64,000 nucleotides of DNA from NCBI RefSeq assembly GCF_051401765.1, contig NC_135068.1, positions 1,798,001 to 1,862,000 on the forward strand, read 5' to 3'. A program made the translations under genes and the position numbers. How positions within the stretch are numbered: the stretch's first letter is position 1; each line of letters begins with the position of its first letter. This DNA comes from Calliopsis andreniformis (Eukaryota > Arthropoda > Insecta > Hymenoptera > Andrenidae). The notes beneath the pieces were generated by a model. That model made no database searches. It worked only from the letters and a program-made list of their open reading frames with translations, and was not told where the DNA came from. Below are positions 1 to 10,665 of this stretch, piece after piece.

Positions 1-332
1 GACCTCATCCAGCAGCCGGTCGAACGCCGCGAGGGGGGCACTGGGCGGGGCGTAGATGCCGACCACCGCTAGGCCGCCGTACGTCGCCGCGACATACCCG
101 CGGCCGTGCGCAAAAGCGCAGAGGGCCGCGGAGCCATCGGCGATAATCGCGACGGAGCCGAGGGCATCTTCCGCCCAATTTGGGCGGTCGAGTACCCCGT
201 ATGGCTCCGCCGCGACTGCCAACCCCACACCAAGCTCGGCCAACGTCTGCTGCAGGAGGTCCTGCGACGCGGCCGAGTGGTTGAGGTTGGCCTGCAGGAT
301 TTTGGCCGTGGGGGTGAACTTTAAGCCATGTC
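1..332 (-). CDS. LINE-A ORF2, endonuclease N-terminus (truncated by window edge)
   Basis: Just after the ORF1 stop, in a different frame, the minus strand stays open to the window edge. It reads a typical endonuclease start (KILQANLNHSAAS) followed by a glutamate in an AEPYG context and a late VVGIYAPP strand. These match the first catalytic elements of the exonuclease-endonuclease-phosphatase fold that nicks target DNA in non-LTR retrotransposons. About 105 residues are visible; reverse transcriptase would lie outside the window. The exact start codon is not clear because ORF1 and ORF2 overlap in this family. Confidence 0.75.
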
Positions 333-3044
333 CATGGCCTCCCCACGGCCGGATCCTGCTTCCTTCTTATCGGGCTCTTCAGCCCGGTCCTTCTCCGCTG
401 TCTGCGGCGGCGTATCCCTCGTTGCCGAGGCGGCCTGGCCAACTTGGCCAGACGCCTCGGTTGTAGGGCGGGATTTCCTTCCCCTTCTTGGCGGTGGCGG
501 CGCGCAGGCTTTTGCGCCCAGCCAATGGTTCGCTAGGCGGCCCAAGTCAGTGCACACCGGGCACTTCGGCGGGGCCGAGCAGTGCCGCGCCATGTGCTCG
601 GTGCTACCGCATGTGTAGCACCTGGCGCGGCGGTCTGCGTCGACTGGGCACTTCTGCTGCGCGTGCCCCAGCTCTAGGCATTTATAGCACCGCTGGGGAC
701 GTGCAGCCAGTGCCTCGACCCTCGCCGAGGTCCAGCCGACCCTTATGCGCCCGGCGGCCATGAGTTTGGTCATGGCCGCGACTGGACACCGTATCCAAAC
801 GGTGCCCAGCCCGGACGCGGATCGGCGGACAATGCCGGTGCGCACTTCCTCTGTGCGGCAACCGGCGATGCCTGCTACGGCGGCCGCCACCGCCTCCGCG
901 GTCACGGACTCGTCCAGGCCGCTTATGCGCGCTTCGGCGCATTTTACGGGCCTGGACACTTCCACGTCCGTGCCGCGGAATACTTCTTTTAGCCTCTCCG
1001 CGAGGCGATCAGCGCAGGGCGCGCTTTCTGGGCCGGGGACCTCCAGAATGGAGGACCCCGTGCGGCCCTTCCGGTACTTTATGTCGGTTATACCGACATC
1101 GTTGAGGCGTACGCCCGCCACCGCGCACGTCATGACCTCAGCATAGGTCATGGCGCTGTCAGGGGGCAGGGTCAAGCTGACCGCTGCCCTTTTCGGTGCG
1201 CGGGGCGGACGTACGCGCGGCGCCTTCTTGGGAGCCGCAGCTGGCGGTTGGGGAGCCGCGCGAGCGCGCTCCGCAGCCGCCACCCTCCGCCTCTCCTTTC
1301 TGCCGACAACCTTCGACCAGGTGTCGGTGGAGGCGGGTGCAGCCGGCTTAGGGAAGGGCGGAGGCGGTCGCGCCGTCGTTGCGGCCTTGCCGCGACGTTG
1401 GCTGCGGGTCCTCGGTGGGGCCGCAGCGGGCGGCTTTGCCTTTCTGGCTGCCGCCATGTTTGTCGCCGCGCTTGCGACAGGTGGCGTGGCGCGGCGGGCG
1501 ACAGGAGGGGCGGCGCGGCGTGTCGCAGCTGAAGGGACAGCGGCCTTATGGTCCGCTGCCTCCCTTTCCTTTTTCCTCTGCCGCCTTGCCCGCCTCTTTT
1601 GTGTGGCCGTCATCCCGCCTGTAACGTCCGCGGCCGCAGGTGGCCGCGGTGGTGGCGCATCAGGAACGGGCGCGGCCGCACGCGACCGTTGTGGCGCCGT
1701 AGCTGGAGCGGGGCGCGGTGGGACGCGCGGCGCGCGTTCAGTACGCTCCCTCGCGGTAGCGGCGTAGCTCGCCGGGCCGCGTGCGGCGGACGGAGGTGGA
1801 GGTGGAAGTGGCGCGCCCAGGCGGGCCGATAGTCGCTCCTCCATCTCGCCGCAGAGGCGGCGTATCAGGCCCTCAACGCCAGCGAGGGGGTCCTGAAGAG
1901 GCGGGGCCGATGGTCGTCCCGCTGGTCCGCGGGTGTCGGGCCGCTGCCTGTGGACCCTCGGTGATGGAGGCGCCGGAGGGGTCGGTGGCGTCGGTGGCCG
2001 CGGCGGTGGTGGAGGCGGCGCAGCCGGAGACGTTTTCATCCTCGGCGGCGATGGGCGGCGGGTCGGGGATGTGCGACCCATGAGTCTCGCCTCGAGCTCG
2101 GCTACACGCGTATTCAGTTGCGCAACTACGCGCTCGAGCTCGGCCTCGCGGTCTGTTATTTTTGCCCGCTTAGCTTGCTCCACCGCGGCCTAACGGATGG
2201 TTAATGCCGCCTCGCGTAGCTGGCGCACCATCGACCCCTTCAGATGGTTGGAGCACTTGGCCACCTTGAGGATGGTCTCCGACTCCTCGAAGATTCGAGC
2301 GCCCAGGTCGGTAGACGGGGCGTGCCGCATCTCTTCGGCGAGCTCGTCCTCGCGGATGGGCACGCAGGATTTCGAGATAGGCGGCGCCATGACCGTGCGG
2401 TCCTCGGCCTCCATTTCTTCCTTCAGCTGACGCTCCTGCAGCGTCAGCTGAATTAATTGGCGCTTCGCCTCCGCGAGGCCCACATACTCCCCGGTGGTCG
2501 GGGGTCGACCACGCTTTTTACCCGCTGGTCGTGGGGCTCGGGACAATCTGACCGAGCGGATGGAACCCGCCGAGCTGGCGGAATCCCACCCGTCATCGTC
2601 GGTCAGGCCCGCAGAGTTTGTTCCCGGCAGCCGCTCTAGACGCACCACAGGGCGCGCGAGGATCACCTCGCTAACGACCCTGGGTGCGTTGTGCGCCGAA
2701 GCAGACGCCGGGACAGACGATCTGCCTGACCCGGACGCCTCTTCACCAGTCGTGGTGCTGAACGCAGTGGCCCGGTGGTCCACCACTGCGCTCTCCCGGT
2801 AGTCGGTTAACGACGCGGGGGAGCCCGGTCGGCCACTCCCATCCGCGCCGGTACTGGGGGATCCGACGCCCCCTGCACCGTAAACGTTATTTCCATTAGT
2901 TGTCATTACCCATGTCCGATGCCCTGCTGCGGGTGGGCCCGTACCCAAGACGCCCGTCTTACTTGCCAAAGTCGCCGCCGATGTTCCATCCCGTTGCCAG
3001 CTCACCGCGTTCGTCCTCCGCGTCCAGCAAATTGGCACTCGCAA
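321..3044 (-). pseudogene. LINE-A ORF1 (gag-like nucleic-acid-binding protein) with in-frame stop
   Basis: Two open stretches in the same frame (3044-2193 and 2189-321) are separated only by a TAG at 2190-2192. The N-terminal part has a KKRGRPPTTGEYVGLAEAKR segment and a conserved-looking SNHLKGSMVRQLREAA helix. The C-terminal part is rich in proline, alanine and arginine and ends with three cysteine knuckles (CYKCLELGHAQQKC, CYTCGSTEHMARHC and CPVC), as in R1-group ORF1 proteins that package element RNA. A likely start is the methionine at about 2906 (MTTNGNNVYGAGG) rather than the first ATG at 3044. A single CAG-to-TAG change would explain the stop. Confidence 0.8.
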
Positions 3045-3292
3045 GCGAGTACCAACTACTGGGGCGGAGGTCCAGGGACCCCACCTGGAGGTGCGGTGAG
3101 TGGTCTTGAGCCAGTCGGGCCCCCAACTTCGCCGAAATTCCCCTCACCTGGCGAGCAAGCTCGTCAGGGTGTTGGTAGAACATCAGCTCCATCGGAGTTC
3201 TCGCCAAGGCAGACGTGCCCGGACGAGACCCTTCCAGCCCTCCTGTCCCCGCGATCCTTATCCCCAAACCTAACCCAGACCTGACCCAGACC

Positions 3293-3660
3293 AATCCTTA
3301 TCCCTTCTTGATGGAAGAAGCCCACTACCTTCCCGTGGTTTCCATCGAACAATAATACTTTTTTCTACAAATGAGTAGCGAACAATCAAACGGATACTTA
3401 AATATGTGATTATTAAAAGAAAAGTATTATTGACTGAGAGTGGGATAGTAGATATAGAGTGGAATGATCCTTATAGCTTCTTCCGTTAGATACTGAAGCT
3501 GTGGTAAACACCTACAACATATATATAATAAGAAAAGCGGAATCGTGAAAAACACTCCAAAATTATTTTTATAGGCATTTCAGATTAAAATATTTTGAAA
3601 TGTTCTCAAAAAACATTTAAAAGTAAATGTTGATCATCATTACATAGTTAGAAACTAAAA
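3293..3660. repeat. Interspersed repeat X, copy 1
   Basis: AT-rich sequence matching 44530-45210 in the same orientation. Shared blocks include the stretch around the phrase GTGGTTTCCATCGAACAATA (near 3336 and 44578) and a second block beginning GGAATCGTGAAAA (near 3539 and 45084). Copy 2 is interrupted by a MITE at 44681-44927. No coding potential seen; the element class is not recognised. Confidence 0.7.
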
Positions 3661-3692
3661 AAAAAATATAATAATGAACATAAAATATTATG

Positions 3693-3775
3693 AGTCCAAG
3701 AAGGACTCGAACCTGCAGGTAAAAAACATGCAGCGGTCCGGCAAGCGGACGCTTTGTCGCTGCGCCACTGGCGCT
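3693..3775 (-). repeat. tRNA-like sequence with RNA polymerase III boxes (SINE or tRNA relic)
   Basis: On the minus strand there is an A-box-like TGGCGCAGCGA (3757-3767) and a perfect B box GGTTCGAGTCC (3703-3713), with a 4-bp anticodon-like stem (GTCC/GGAC) and a long variable region. The acceptor ends do not pair convincingly and the T-stem is imperfect, so a working tRNA is unlikely. A tRNA-derived SINE head or tRNA pseudogene fits better. Confidence 0.5.
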
Positions 3776-3779
3776 GTTG

Positions 3780-5340
3780 CAGATATAGCGTCGACACTTC
3801 GAAACATAACGCGCTCGACATAGTTTTCATCGGACGAGTTTATTTATTTTCTGTAATTCTTATATTATTTTTCTGAGTGCAAAAGCATTGAACATTGCAC
3901 AAAACATATGTTTCATAAAGAATGTACGGAAACTCAACGTACATGTTACTCTGACGCGAAAGAAACGACGAAAATATCGGTTTTTGATTTTTTTGACAAT
4001 GGCGCACCAAACCGAAAAATCTGAAAAAAATCAGGGATACTAGTAACAACATTATGTATTTACTGTAAAAATATGATTGTAGTTCTGCGATTGCTTCAAT
4101 GCGAAATTCGCGTTTTTTGGCGTTTTCTTGCGTTTTTTATTTTTCACGGCTTCAATTATCGTTTTAAAAATCTCAAAAAATTCCACAACATGTGCCTTGG
4201 TATCTGATATATCTTTGATTTTTTGTCGAATTTTTTATTCAGTAAGATGCGAGTAATTTCCAAAAAACTTGATTTTCTATTTACCCTCATAAATACCCCC
4301 CAGGTTGAGTTACAGGGTTGAAAATTGCCACACACTAGTTTTTTGTAATAAGCTATCGAATGATTCATTGGAAGTCGGATTTGGTTTGGGGGCACTTTTG
4401 ACCCCCTTATTCGGCTAGGCCCTTAGGCAAAAACAGAGGCTTACGCGCTGACGCTTTACGTCCTTATATTGAAAGATTTTGAGATGGAAAAGGACTCATT
4501 CGATTGAGGAAGGTTCAATCTAGCCCGTGCTGGTCATTATTTAATCAGATTCTGCTAATGTTCAGTAATATGAGTGTTCAAAGTAAAGCAAAAATCCACA
4601 TATTCACAACCATGAAATCTAAGCATTTTTAGCTAATTTACAGATTGTTCTGAGCGAAGTCATGACCAGCGCGGGCTAGATTGAACCTTCCTCTATCGAA
4701 TGAGCCCTTTTCCAGCTCAGAACCTTTCAATATAAGGATGTAAAGCGTCAGCGCGATTTGGCAGTGCTTTTTGCCAAGTTAGAGATAAAACAGCGTAAAA
4801 AACTGACAAGTTTAGTTCTGCTTGAACACACCAGGCAGCGCCTAATCAGGAGGCCCGTGCTGCCCTGAGTTGGCACGCGAGTTTCGAGAATTTGACGCAC
4901 CACTACACATGCAACTATACGAGTTGCGTGTTTCGTTTATGTCCCACAAGAAGTCCCATGAAAAGTCATTCCGAGTGACATTGTAAGGTTCGAACAGAAA
5001 GTGAGCTCGACGGTTCGGACCGCTTCGGACGGCTTCGGAAAGAAGCTTGAAACGCTTAGTTCCAAGTCACCGGCAAGCGCAACGAGGCACACGCAGTCTT
5101 TTTGATATTATAGATATATTCACGTTTCGACTCGGAAGGAGATTCTTCGATGAGATCTTCAAAATTTTTATGAAATTCTGAGGGATGAGTTGAAAGATCA
5201 AACGATGACATTCTCTGTGTATTTGTATGAAAAATTACATTAAAACAAGTTTATGTACAAGTTGATACAATCGAGAAAGAGCGATTTTACATGCAATAAT
5301 AAACTAAAAATAAAGAATATAAATTGTTTATAATATTTAT
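3780..5340. other. AT-rich non-coding stretch
   Basis: No credible coding region. It holds the inverted-repeat element at 4444-4755. A 30-bp segment at about 4390-4420 (TATTCGGCTAGGCCCTT) recurs inverted at about 44290-44325, so more of this stretch is probably repeat-derived. Confidence 0.6.
4444..4755. mobile_element. MITE-like element with 94-bp inverted arms
   Basis: The left arm 4444-4537 and right arm 4662-4755 are inverted copies of about 94 bp with roughly 10 mismatches, around a 124-bp spacer. Both arms contain the word GAGGAAGGTTCAATCTAGCC or its complement. No coding capacity. Target-site duplications could not be defined, so the superfamily is unknown; a fold-back element or a simple hairpin-forming duplication are alternatives. 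Confidence 0.6.
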
Positions 5341-5485
5341 ATGTTCTTAGATCCCTGCGAAGGGATCGAGCCATCCCGACTCTTTATCGGGTCGATTCGC
5401 CGCGAGTGTTCATCGGGCTTGCAAACGAGTCGCCGTTCTGACGTGTGCCGCGATCGCGACCTACTACCGACTAGTTCAGTGTCAT

Positions 5486-5509
5486 CCCCCCCCCCCCCCC
5501 CCCCCCCCC
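5486..5509 (+). repeat. Homopolymer C run (24 nt)
   Basis: Uninterrupted C tract on the plus strand; the opposite strand is a 24-nt G run able in principle to form quadruplex structure. Assembly length uncertainty is likely. Confidence 0.9.
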
Positions 5510-6540
5510 GGCTAATCTTACCCCCGTTCCCCCCGCGGGTTGTCGTGCCAGCCGAATTTCGCCGAAATCGCCTCATCGACCTGTCCGACCGCGAGGTCAT
5601 TTATGGTCGGTCGAGCTATTGGCGACATCAGATACGTCGGTGTTTTTGACGAGCGACTCTCTCGGTGTTCCTTCTCTGCCCCCCCGTCCTGTCTGTCTAC
5701 CCACGGCTCTTTTCTCGTGCCTCAGGGAGAGTCGTCGAAAGGTCCCCCCCAACGCCCGTCTACTGAGAGTTTATCGTTCCCCTGTCCGCCTCTCACACTA
5801 GTCTAATCCCCCTATACTCCTTCCAGCTAAGCGTCGCCACGCCACTTTGTCGCCCGTGACCGTCTCGCGGTCCGAACGAGACTCCCGGCGACGTCGGTTC
5901 CGCCGCTTTTTGACGGGTCTCTTTTCCCCTGAATCCTACCCCTTTTCACACCCCTTCTTATTTCCCAGAGACACCGAAAGGCTCCACCCTTTCCTATCTC
6001 TTCTGCACCCCCTCCCCCGGACGGACGCGGCGTGAGTTTACACCCCCGGGTGAACGCTCTCCCCCGCCCCTTCCCTCGGTCCCCCTTCCCCGTTCCGTGA
6101 CGTGACTCTACTTTCCGTGCTTTCGCTGACCCCAGCCCCCCTCCCTTCCCTATCCCCTGCCTGGCTACCTGACACTCATCCCGTGGACCTCCGATCTACA
6201 GACTCGCGGTTCTGTTTGGGAGATCGTCGCGGCGCCAAGGGGAGAGGCGCGGCCCCTTCCCTCCAGCCACTGCGCTTCTCCCGTTTTATCAGGGAGGCCG
6301 AATTTGAATGTGTCCCCATTGTCCTTCACATTTCTCTCTCTCTCCTTCCTTCGCTTTGTGTCGGACAGGGCATCGCGAGAGGTCGGAGGAGGAGCAGGTT
6401 TGCCGACATTGCGCTCTTCCTTGCTCCGCTCCTTCCCCTCTTACTTCTCTGCCGCTCTTTCAGCCGGGAAGGGCGTGCATCGAGGGTCGCAGCCGGGATT
6501 GGGATTTGTCCGTTCGCGATTCGAGTGATTTGTTTGTTTG

Positions 6541-6632
6541 TTTTGTGCGTGTGCGTGTTCGCGTGCGTGTGCGCGTGCGTGTGCGCGTGCGCGTGCGTGT
6601 GCGTGTGCGTGTGCGTGTGCGTGTGCGTGTGC
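6541..6632 (+). repeat. GTGTGC-type microsatellite
   Basis: Alternating purine-pyrimidine tract made of TGTGCG and GTGTGC units, about 90 bp; a shorter related tract lies at about 7700-7745. Confidence 0.9.
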
Positions 6633-7183
6633 ATGGCTTGTCTCGCGCGGTCAGGCCGCCTCCGTGTAATCCCACGAACTGTGGGACGACCCGCCCCCCG
6701 GTCCCCCTTCACTCTCACGGGAGCGAGTGACGTTTCGTCCCCCCGTTTCGGTGCTTCGGTCCTGAACCGCGGGACGGGGTCTTCCCCGGGTTCCGCACCA
6801 TCGCGCGGCCGCGGAACGGCTCGCCACTGTGTTCCTGTGTTTCCACCGAACTCTGAGGCGGGCATCCCCGTGCCGCGCGCGCGTGTACGACCGCTGGGGA
6901 TCGCCCGTCCCCTCGTTCCGCGTTCACGCTATACTGCTAAGCGACCTTTCGTGTGGGAGCATTCGAATCGTCCTTGTGTTCGAACCGTTGCGATTTAAAC
7001 TGCGAGACGTTCGACTTTCAGGATGTTTCCGGGAGTTGTCTACACCTGTCCTTCATCCTACCCGGTGCGGAGCTAGCTGTGGAGATAGATTCGTCCCGTG
7101 AGATTGGATACATCGATTACTCCCCGCCTGTGCCTCTACGTTCCCGTCTGGCTGTGGCTTGGTTTCATCGTTCTTAGGCTGAG

Positions 7184-7273
7184 GTAAGTGGATGATTTTC
7201 TGCTGCTTCCCCTCTCTTTGCACGCTCTTGTGTTTCTTATTTATTATTATTTTTATTATTTATATATATGTAG
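7184..7273 (+). other. Candidate 90-bp spliceosomal intron
   Basis: Donor GAG/GTAAGT at 7184 matches the consensus strongly. It is followed by a T-rich tract and an acceptor TATATGTAG ending at 7273. The flanks carry no convincing reading frame, so this would belong to a non-coding exon or leader. Confidence 0.35.
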
Positions 7274-7990
7274 GATCGAGGATTGAGGTTTCACGGTGTG
7301 AAGCAATGGGACAGCGGTCTTACTACTCGAAACTATATTTACTTAAATTAAGCCTTACGCATACGCCACGTTACGCCCGTTTCGCTTTCGTTTCGCCTTT
7401 TCGGTACGACGGTTGCGACCCGACTCTCCTAGGAATGTCTTTCGTCTCGCCTTCGCCGTGCCGCGACCTCGCGACTTGTCAACAGCGGGTTCAACGCACC
7501 GGCTTTTTGTTTCCATTTCGCTACTGTTTACCTATTTGGTCATTTCTTACACCTTGTTGTTATCCGCGTGCGCCGAACCCTCGCCTTGAACCGCTCGCAC
7601 TCGCATTCGCACTCACACGTACATTCACGCTACATTCGCTACACTCGCACTCTTTTCTTCCGCTTCTACATATATATGTATGTGGGATGGACGAATCCCG
7701 TTGTGTGTGCGTGTGTGTATGTGTGTGTACGTGTGCGTGTGCAAACACGTATGTGGTCGCGAGGTATCGCCGAAGTCGAGCGACGCGGAAAAAAACACGC
7801 GAGGCAAAACCGTTGAAGAGGCGTTGTGTATGTGAATGTGTATGTGTCCGGGGTAGTCAGAAATCAGGAGACAGAGGACATTGTTTCTCGAGCGTTGCGA
7901 AGAAACGGCCACGAGGTGCGAACGTTATTCCGCCGTTCCTTACATATTTTCCTTTTTAATAAACCTATATGTATATTGTTGAAAATTAAT

Positions 7991-8130
7991 CGCCTGACTT
8001 GCGTCGGCCTGTTGTTTGTTTTGGTTGTTCGCCTGACTTGAGTCGGCCTGTATGTTTCCTTCGTTTACTTCGCCTGAGTTGCGTTGGCCTGTGTTCTTGA
8101 TCGTTCCTGCGCCTGACTTTTCGGCGGCCT
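7991..8130 (+). repeat. Four-copy 21-bp motif array
   Basis: Copies of CGCCTGACTTGCGTCGGCCTG begin at 7991, 8030, 8071 and 8110, spaced 39-41 bp, with unrelated T-rich spacers. The fourth copy is the most diverged. No known element recognised. Confidence 0.7.
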
Positions 8131-10541
8131 ATTGTGCTGTTTTCTTCCTTCATTTCCCTTTCGATTGGCGACCCCGCCTGTTGCTTGCGCTCCCGAGGAG
8201 GTCGGGTGCGTCGATTTCTTTGGGGGTGGCTTGTTCTTCGTTCGTTCGTGTGGACTTTCTTTTTCTTTTGCTTTCCGTGCTTCCCGTGTTTCATTCCTCG
8301 ACCGGTTCGTTTCAGTTCGATTGTCGTCATTGTTGCTTCGGTTCTTGTGTCTGTTCTTATTCATGGCCTTGCGTTGCCTTGGTTTATCCTTGCGTTTCGT
8401 GCCAAGGTCGCTTGTTTCGCTTGTTTCCTCTTTTCTTTGTCGTTCAGGGCCACTATTTGTGTCCTGTTGTGCTTTTTGCGTGTCGTTCGTTTGATAGTGT
8501 TTGCTCTTGGCCACAGAGTCCGTTGGATCTGGCTTTTCAGTGCGTGTATGCGTTGCTCGTGCTGTTTGTCTTATTATCGTTTTCCTTGGCCTTATGCCTC
8601 GTTTTCTACGTTGGCTCTCCCTACGGGAGTCTTCTCTGTGTTTCTCCTTATTGATTTCGTTCGTTCTTGTTTGCTTTTCTCTCGTTTACGCGTTCGAGCG
8701 TTGTTCGTGTCGTTTCGGCGTCTGATCCACCATCTTGTCGGTGTACACGTGCCATCGTGAATTTCGGTTCGTCGTATCGCCGGCGAGTACCTTCTCTTCG
8801 TGAGTTTCTCCCTGTTTCTCGTGATCGGGTCGACCTGTTGCATCGTTTCTTCTGTTCGTACGGTTACGTGCGTGTTTTCTCGTTTGTTTGATTTCATCGT
8901 TATCATTTTCATTTTTCTGATTTCGTCATATTCCGTGTTTGTTCATTCATCCTCCTGTAAATTTCCCTCTATTCCTATTTGACTCTGTCATGTTCCCTTG
9001 TTGTTATTTTTTTTTTACGCGTCCTTCCTTCAGTATTATTATTTCTTTTTCTTCTTTCCTTCTTTCCTTCTTTCCTTCTTTCCTTCTTCCCTTCTTTCCT
9101 TCTTTCTTTCTCCTTCTTTTCTTTTCATTTTCTCTTCTGTTTCTACTATGGTTCCTTTCAGCCCCTTTTTCCTCCGTGCCGTTTCGTTCTTTCCTTATTT
9201 TCCCTTCTTCGTCGTATTCCTTGTTCACGTTTTCCGTGGCTCCTCGCCCTGTTGTTCCAGTCTGTACTGTTATTCGTTGTTTCGGTTCCGTCTTGCTCCC
9301 TTGTTTGTTCGTTCGTCCTTCCTTCGTTTATCATTTCCTATTTCTCATCCTTTCTCCTTTTCCTTTCTTTTCCCTTCTTTCCTTCTCGCCTCCCCTTTTC
9401 TTTTCTTTTTCTATTTCTTTTCCGTTACTGTCCTGGTTTCTTTCGGGCCCTTTCCTCTTTTCTCCATACTGTTCCATTCTTTCGTTGTTCTCCTCTCCTT
9501 CCTTGTATTTCCTGTTCGCATTTTCCGTGGCTCCTTGCTCTGTCGTCCCCGGCTTTTGCCGCTGTTCCTGGTGATCCTGTAACTCATCGCGACGCAACCA
9601 ATGCGGACAGCCTGTGCATTGAATTGTTTCTTTTCTTTATATATTTGCTATATATACTTAATATTTTTATTATTTAATATTATATTATTTGTTATTATTA
9701 TTATTATTTTATATATTATATTTTTTTGTGCGTGAGGATTCTTCCCTGATCCCTCTCGCTTTCCCTAACTCTGTTTTGTTATAGCCGTCTGCAATGGTTG
9801 TTCGCGGTTTTAATTTTGCATGTCTTTTCCGCGCGTTCGTCTCCGGGTGTCTTCCCGGGTGCGCGTGCCTTACTCGCTACGCGTGCAAGGCGCGCGCGCA
9901 TTGTCGCTTCTCTCTCCCGTTCCTCCGTTCTTTTCGTCGTTGTCTCGCGCCCGTCGCGACGGTTTCCGCGTCTCGTCCTCGGGCCGGTCGTTCCCGGGCC
10001 CCGGACCCGGTCCGCCCCCGTCGCGTCGCCGCGCCGCCGTATGCTCGCCTCCCCTCGGGCCTCGGGCCTCGCGCCTCGTTTCCGCTATGTCGCGCTCCGG
10101 CTTCACCGCCCCGCTCGTCCCCCGGCGCCGTCGCGTCTCCGCCCTCGCACGGTTCCTAGTCGCCCTCGCGTCGTCTCCGGTCTCCTCTCCGTCTTCCGTC
10201 GCGCCCGGTTTCTCTTCTCCCCGTCCTCGAGTCGCGGATCGCGTCGATGGGCCCTGCCTCTGGTCGAGCTGCGAATAGCTGCTCGGTGGCAACGTTGGAT
10301 GGGGGTGGGCGGGCGGGGTCTCGAGTGCACGCATAGGTGGAGGTGCGGGTCCGTGGAATGGGTGAGATTGAGCGGGAGGATGGATCGGATTAGAATAGAT
10401 TGGATGGAGTTGGCTGTAGGAAGAATAGAACGTAAAGATAGAGATAACAACAACAATAAGTAGAGAGAAAAATAGGAAAAATAAATGCGTCGTAGCAATA
10501 CGGCGGGAGTCTCGACCTCGCCCCCGCCCGTGAGTCTCCCC

Positions 10542-10614
10542 GAGATCGACCCCCGATCTCGTCGTCCAGTCGGACGACCCGAGCGTAGTGAGGATCTCCC
10601 CGCCTAGCGGGGAG
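10542..10614 (-). other. Three consecutive perfect hairpins in LINE-B 3' UTR
   Basis: 10542-10560 has a 7-bp stem (GAGATCG/CGATCTC), 10561-10578 a 7-bp stem (GTCGTCC/GGACGAC) and 10596-10614 an 8-bp stem (CTCCCCGC/GCGGGGAG). They lie between the ORF2 stop and the element's 3' end. LINE reverse transcriptases often recognise 3' stem-loops, so these may be the template-recognition structure; that role is inferred. Confidence 0.6.
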
Positions 10615-10665
10615 CCGCCACCCAGCTAGACTCTCCGTTTTCGTTCGTTTTTACCTTTCGGAGGG

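Larger units (their letters stand above)
1..3290 (-). mobile_element. LINE-A: R1-like non-LTR retrotransposon, partial
   Basis: GC-rich element on the minus strand with a zinc-knuckle ORF1 followed by an overlapping ORF2 that begins with an apurinic-type endonuclease. This order is typical of the R1/TRAS group of insect LINEs. The window edge removes nearly all of ORF2, so the 3' end and tail cannot be judged. The 5' limit is set approximately where GC-rich sequence gives way to the AT-rich interspersed repeat at 3293. Group assignment is inferred from the endonuclease start and the three CCHC-type knuckles. Confidence 0.8.
5340..10500 (+). other. C/T-rich host region without a clear protein gene
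   Basis: The plus strand is strongly enriched in C and T over about 5 kb. Open frames here are low-complexity and overlap on both strands, so I do not call them genes. Visible structures are a C run, CA/TG microsatellites, a four-copy 21-bp motif, TTCC tetranucleotide tracts at about 9050-9110 and a plausible short intron at 7184-7273. A long 5' leader or a non-coding transcript is possible but not shown. Confidence 0.5.

Noticed and set aside
1150..1767. 205-codon plus-strand frame inside LINE-A ORF1
   Set aside because: It is the antisense shadow of the GC-rich ORF1.
3245..3290. Possible telomeric TTAGG-type repeats beside LINE-A (AACCTAACCC words)
   Set aside because: Only two imperfect units are present and no tandem array, so insertion of LINE-A into telomeric repeats is not supported.
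6102..6998. 298-codon open frame on the plus strand
   Set aside because: It consists of low-complexity sequence with a CV repeat from the GT microsatellite, overlaps open frames on both strands and has no recognisable domain.
8939..9677. Long open frames rich in Phe and Ser
   Set aside because: They are translations of TTCC/TTTC repeats; three frames are open at once, which marks composition rather than coding.
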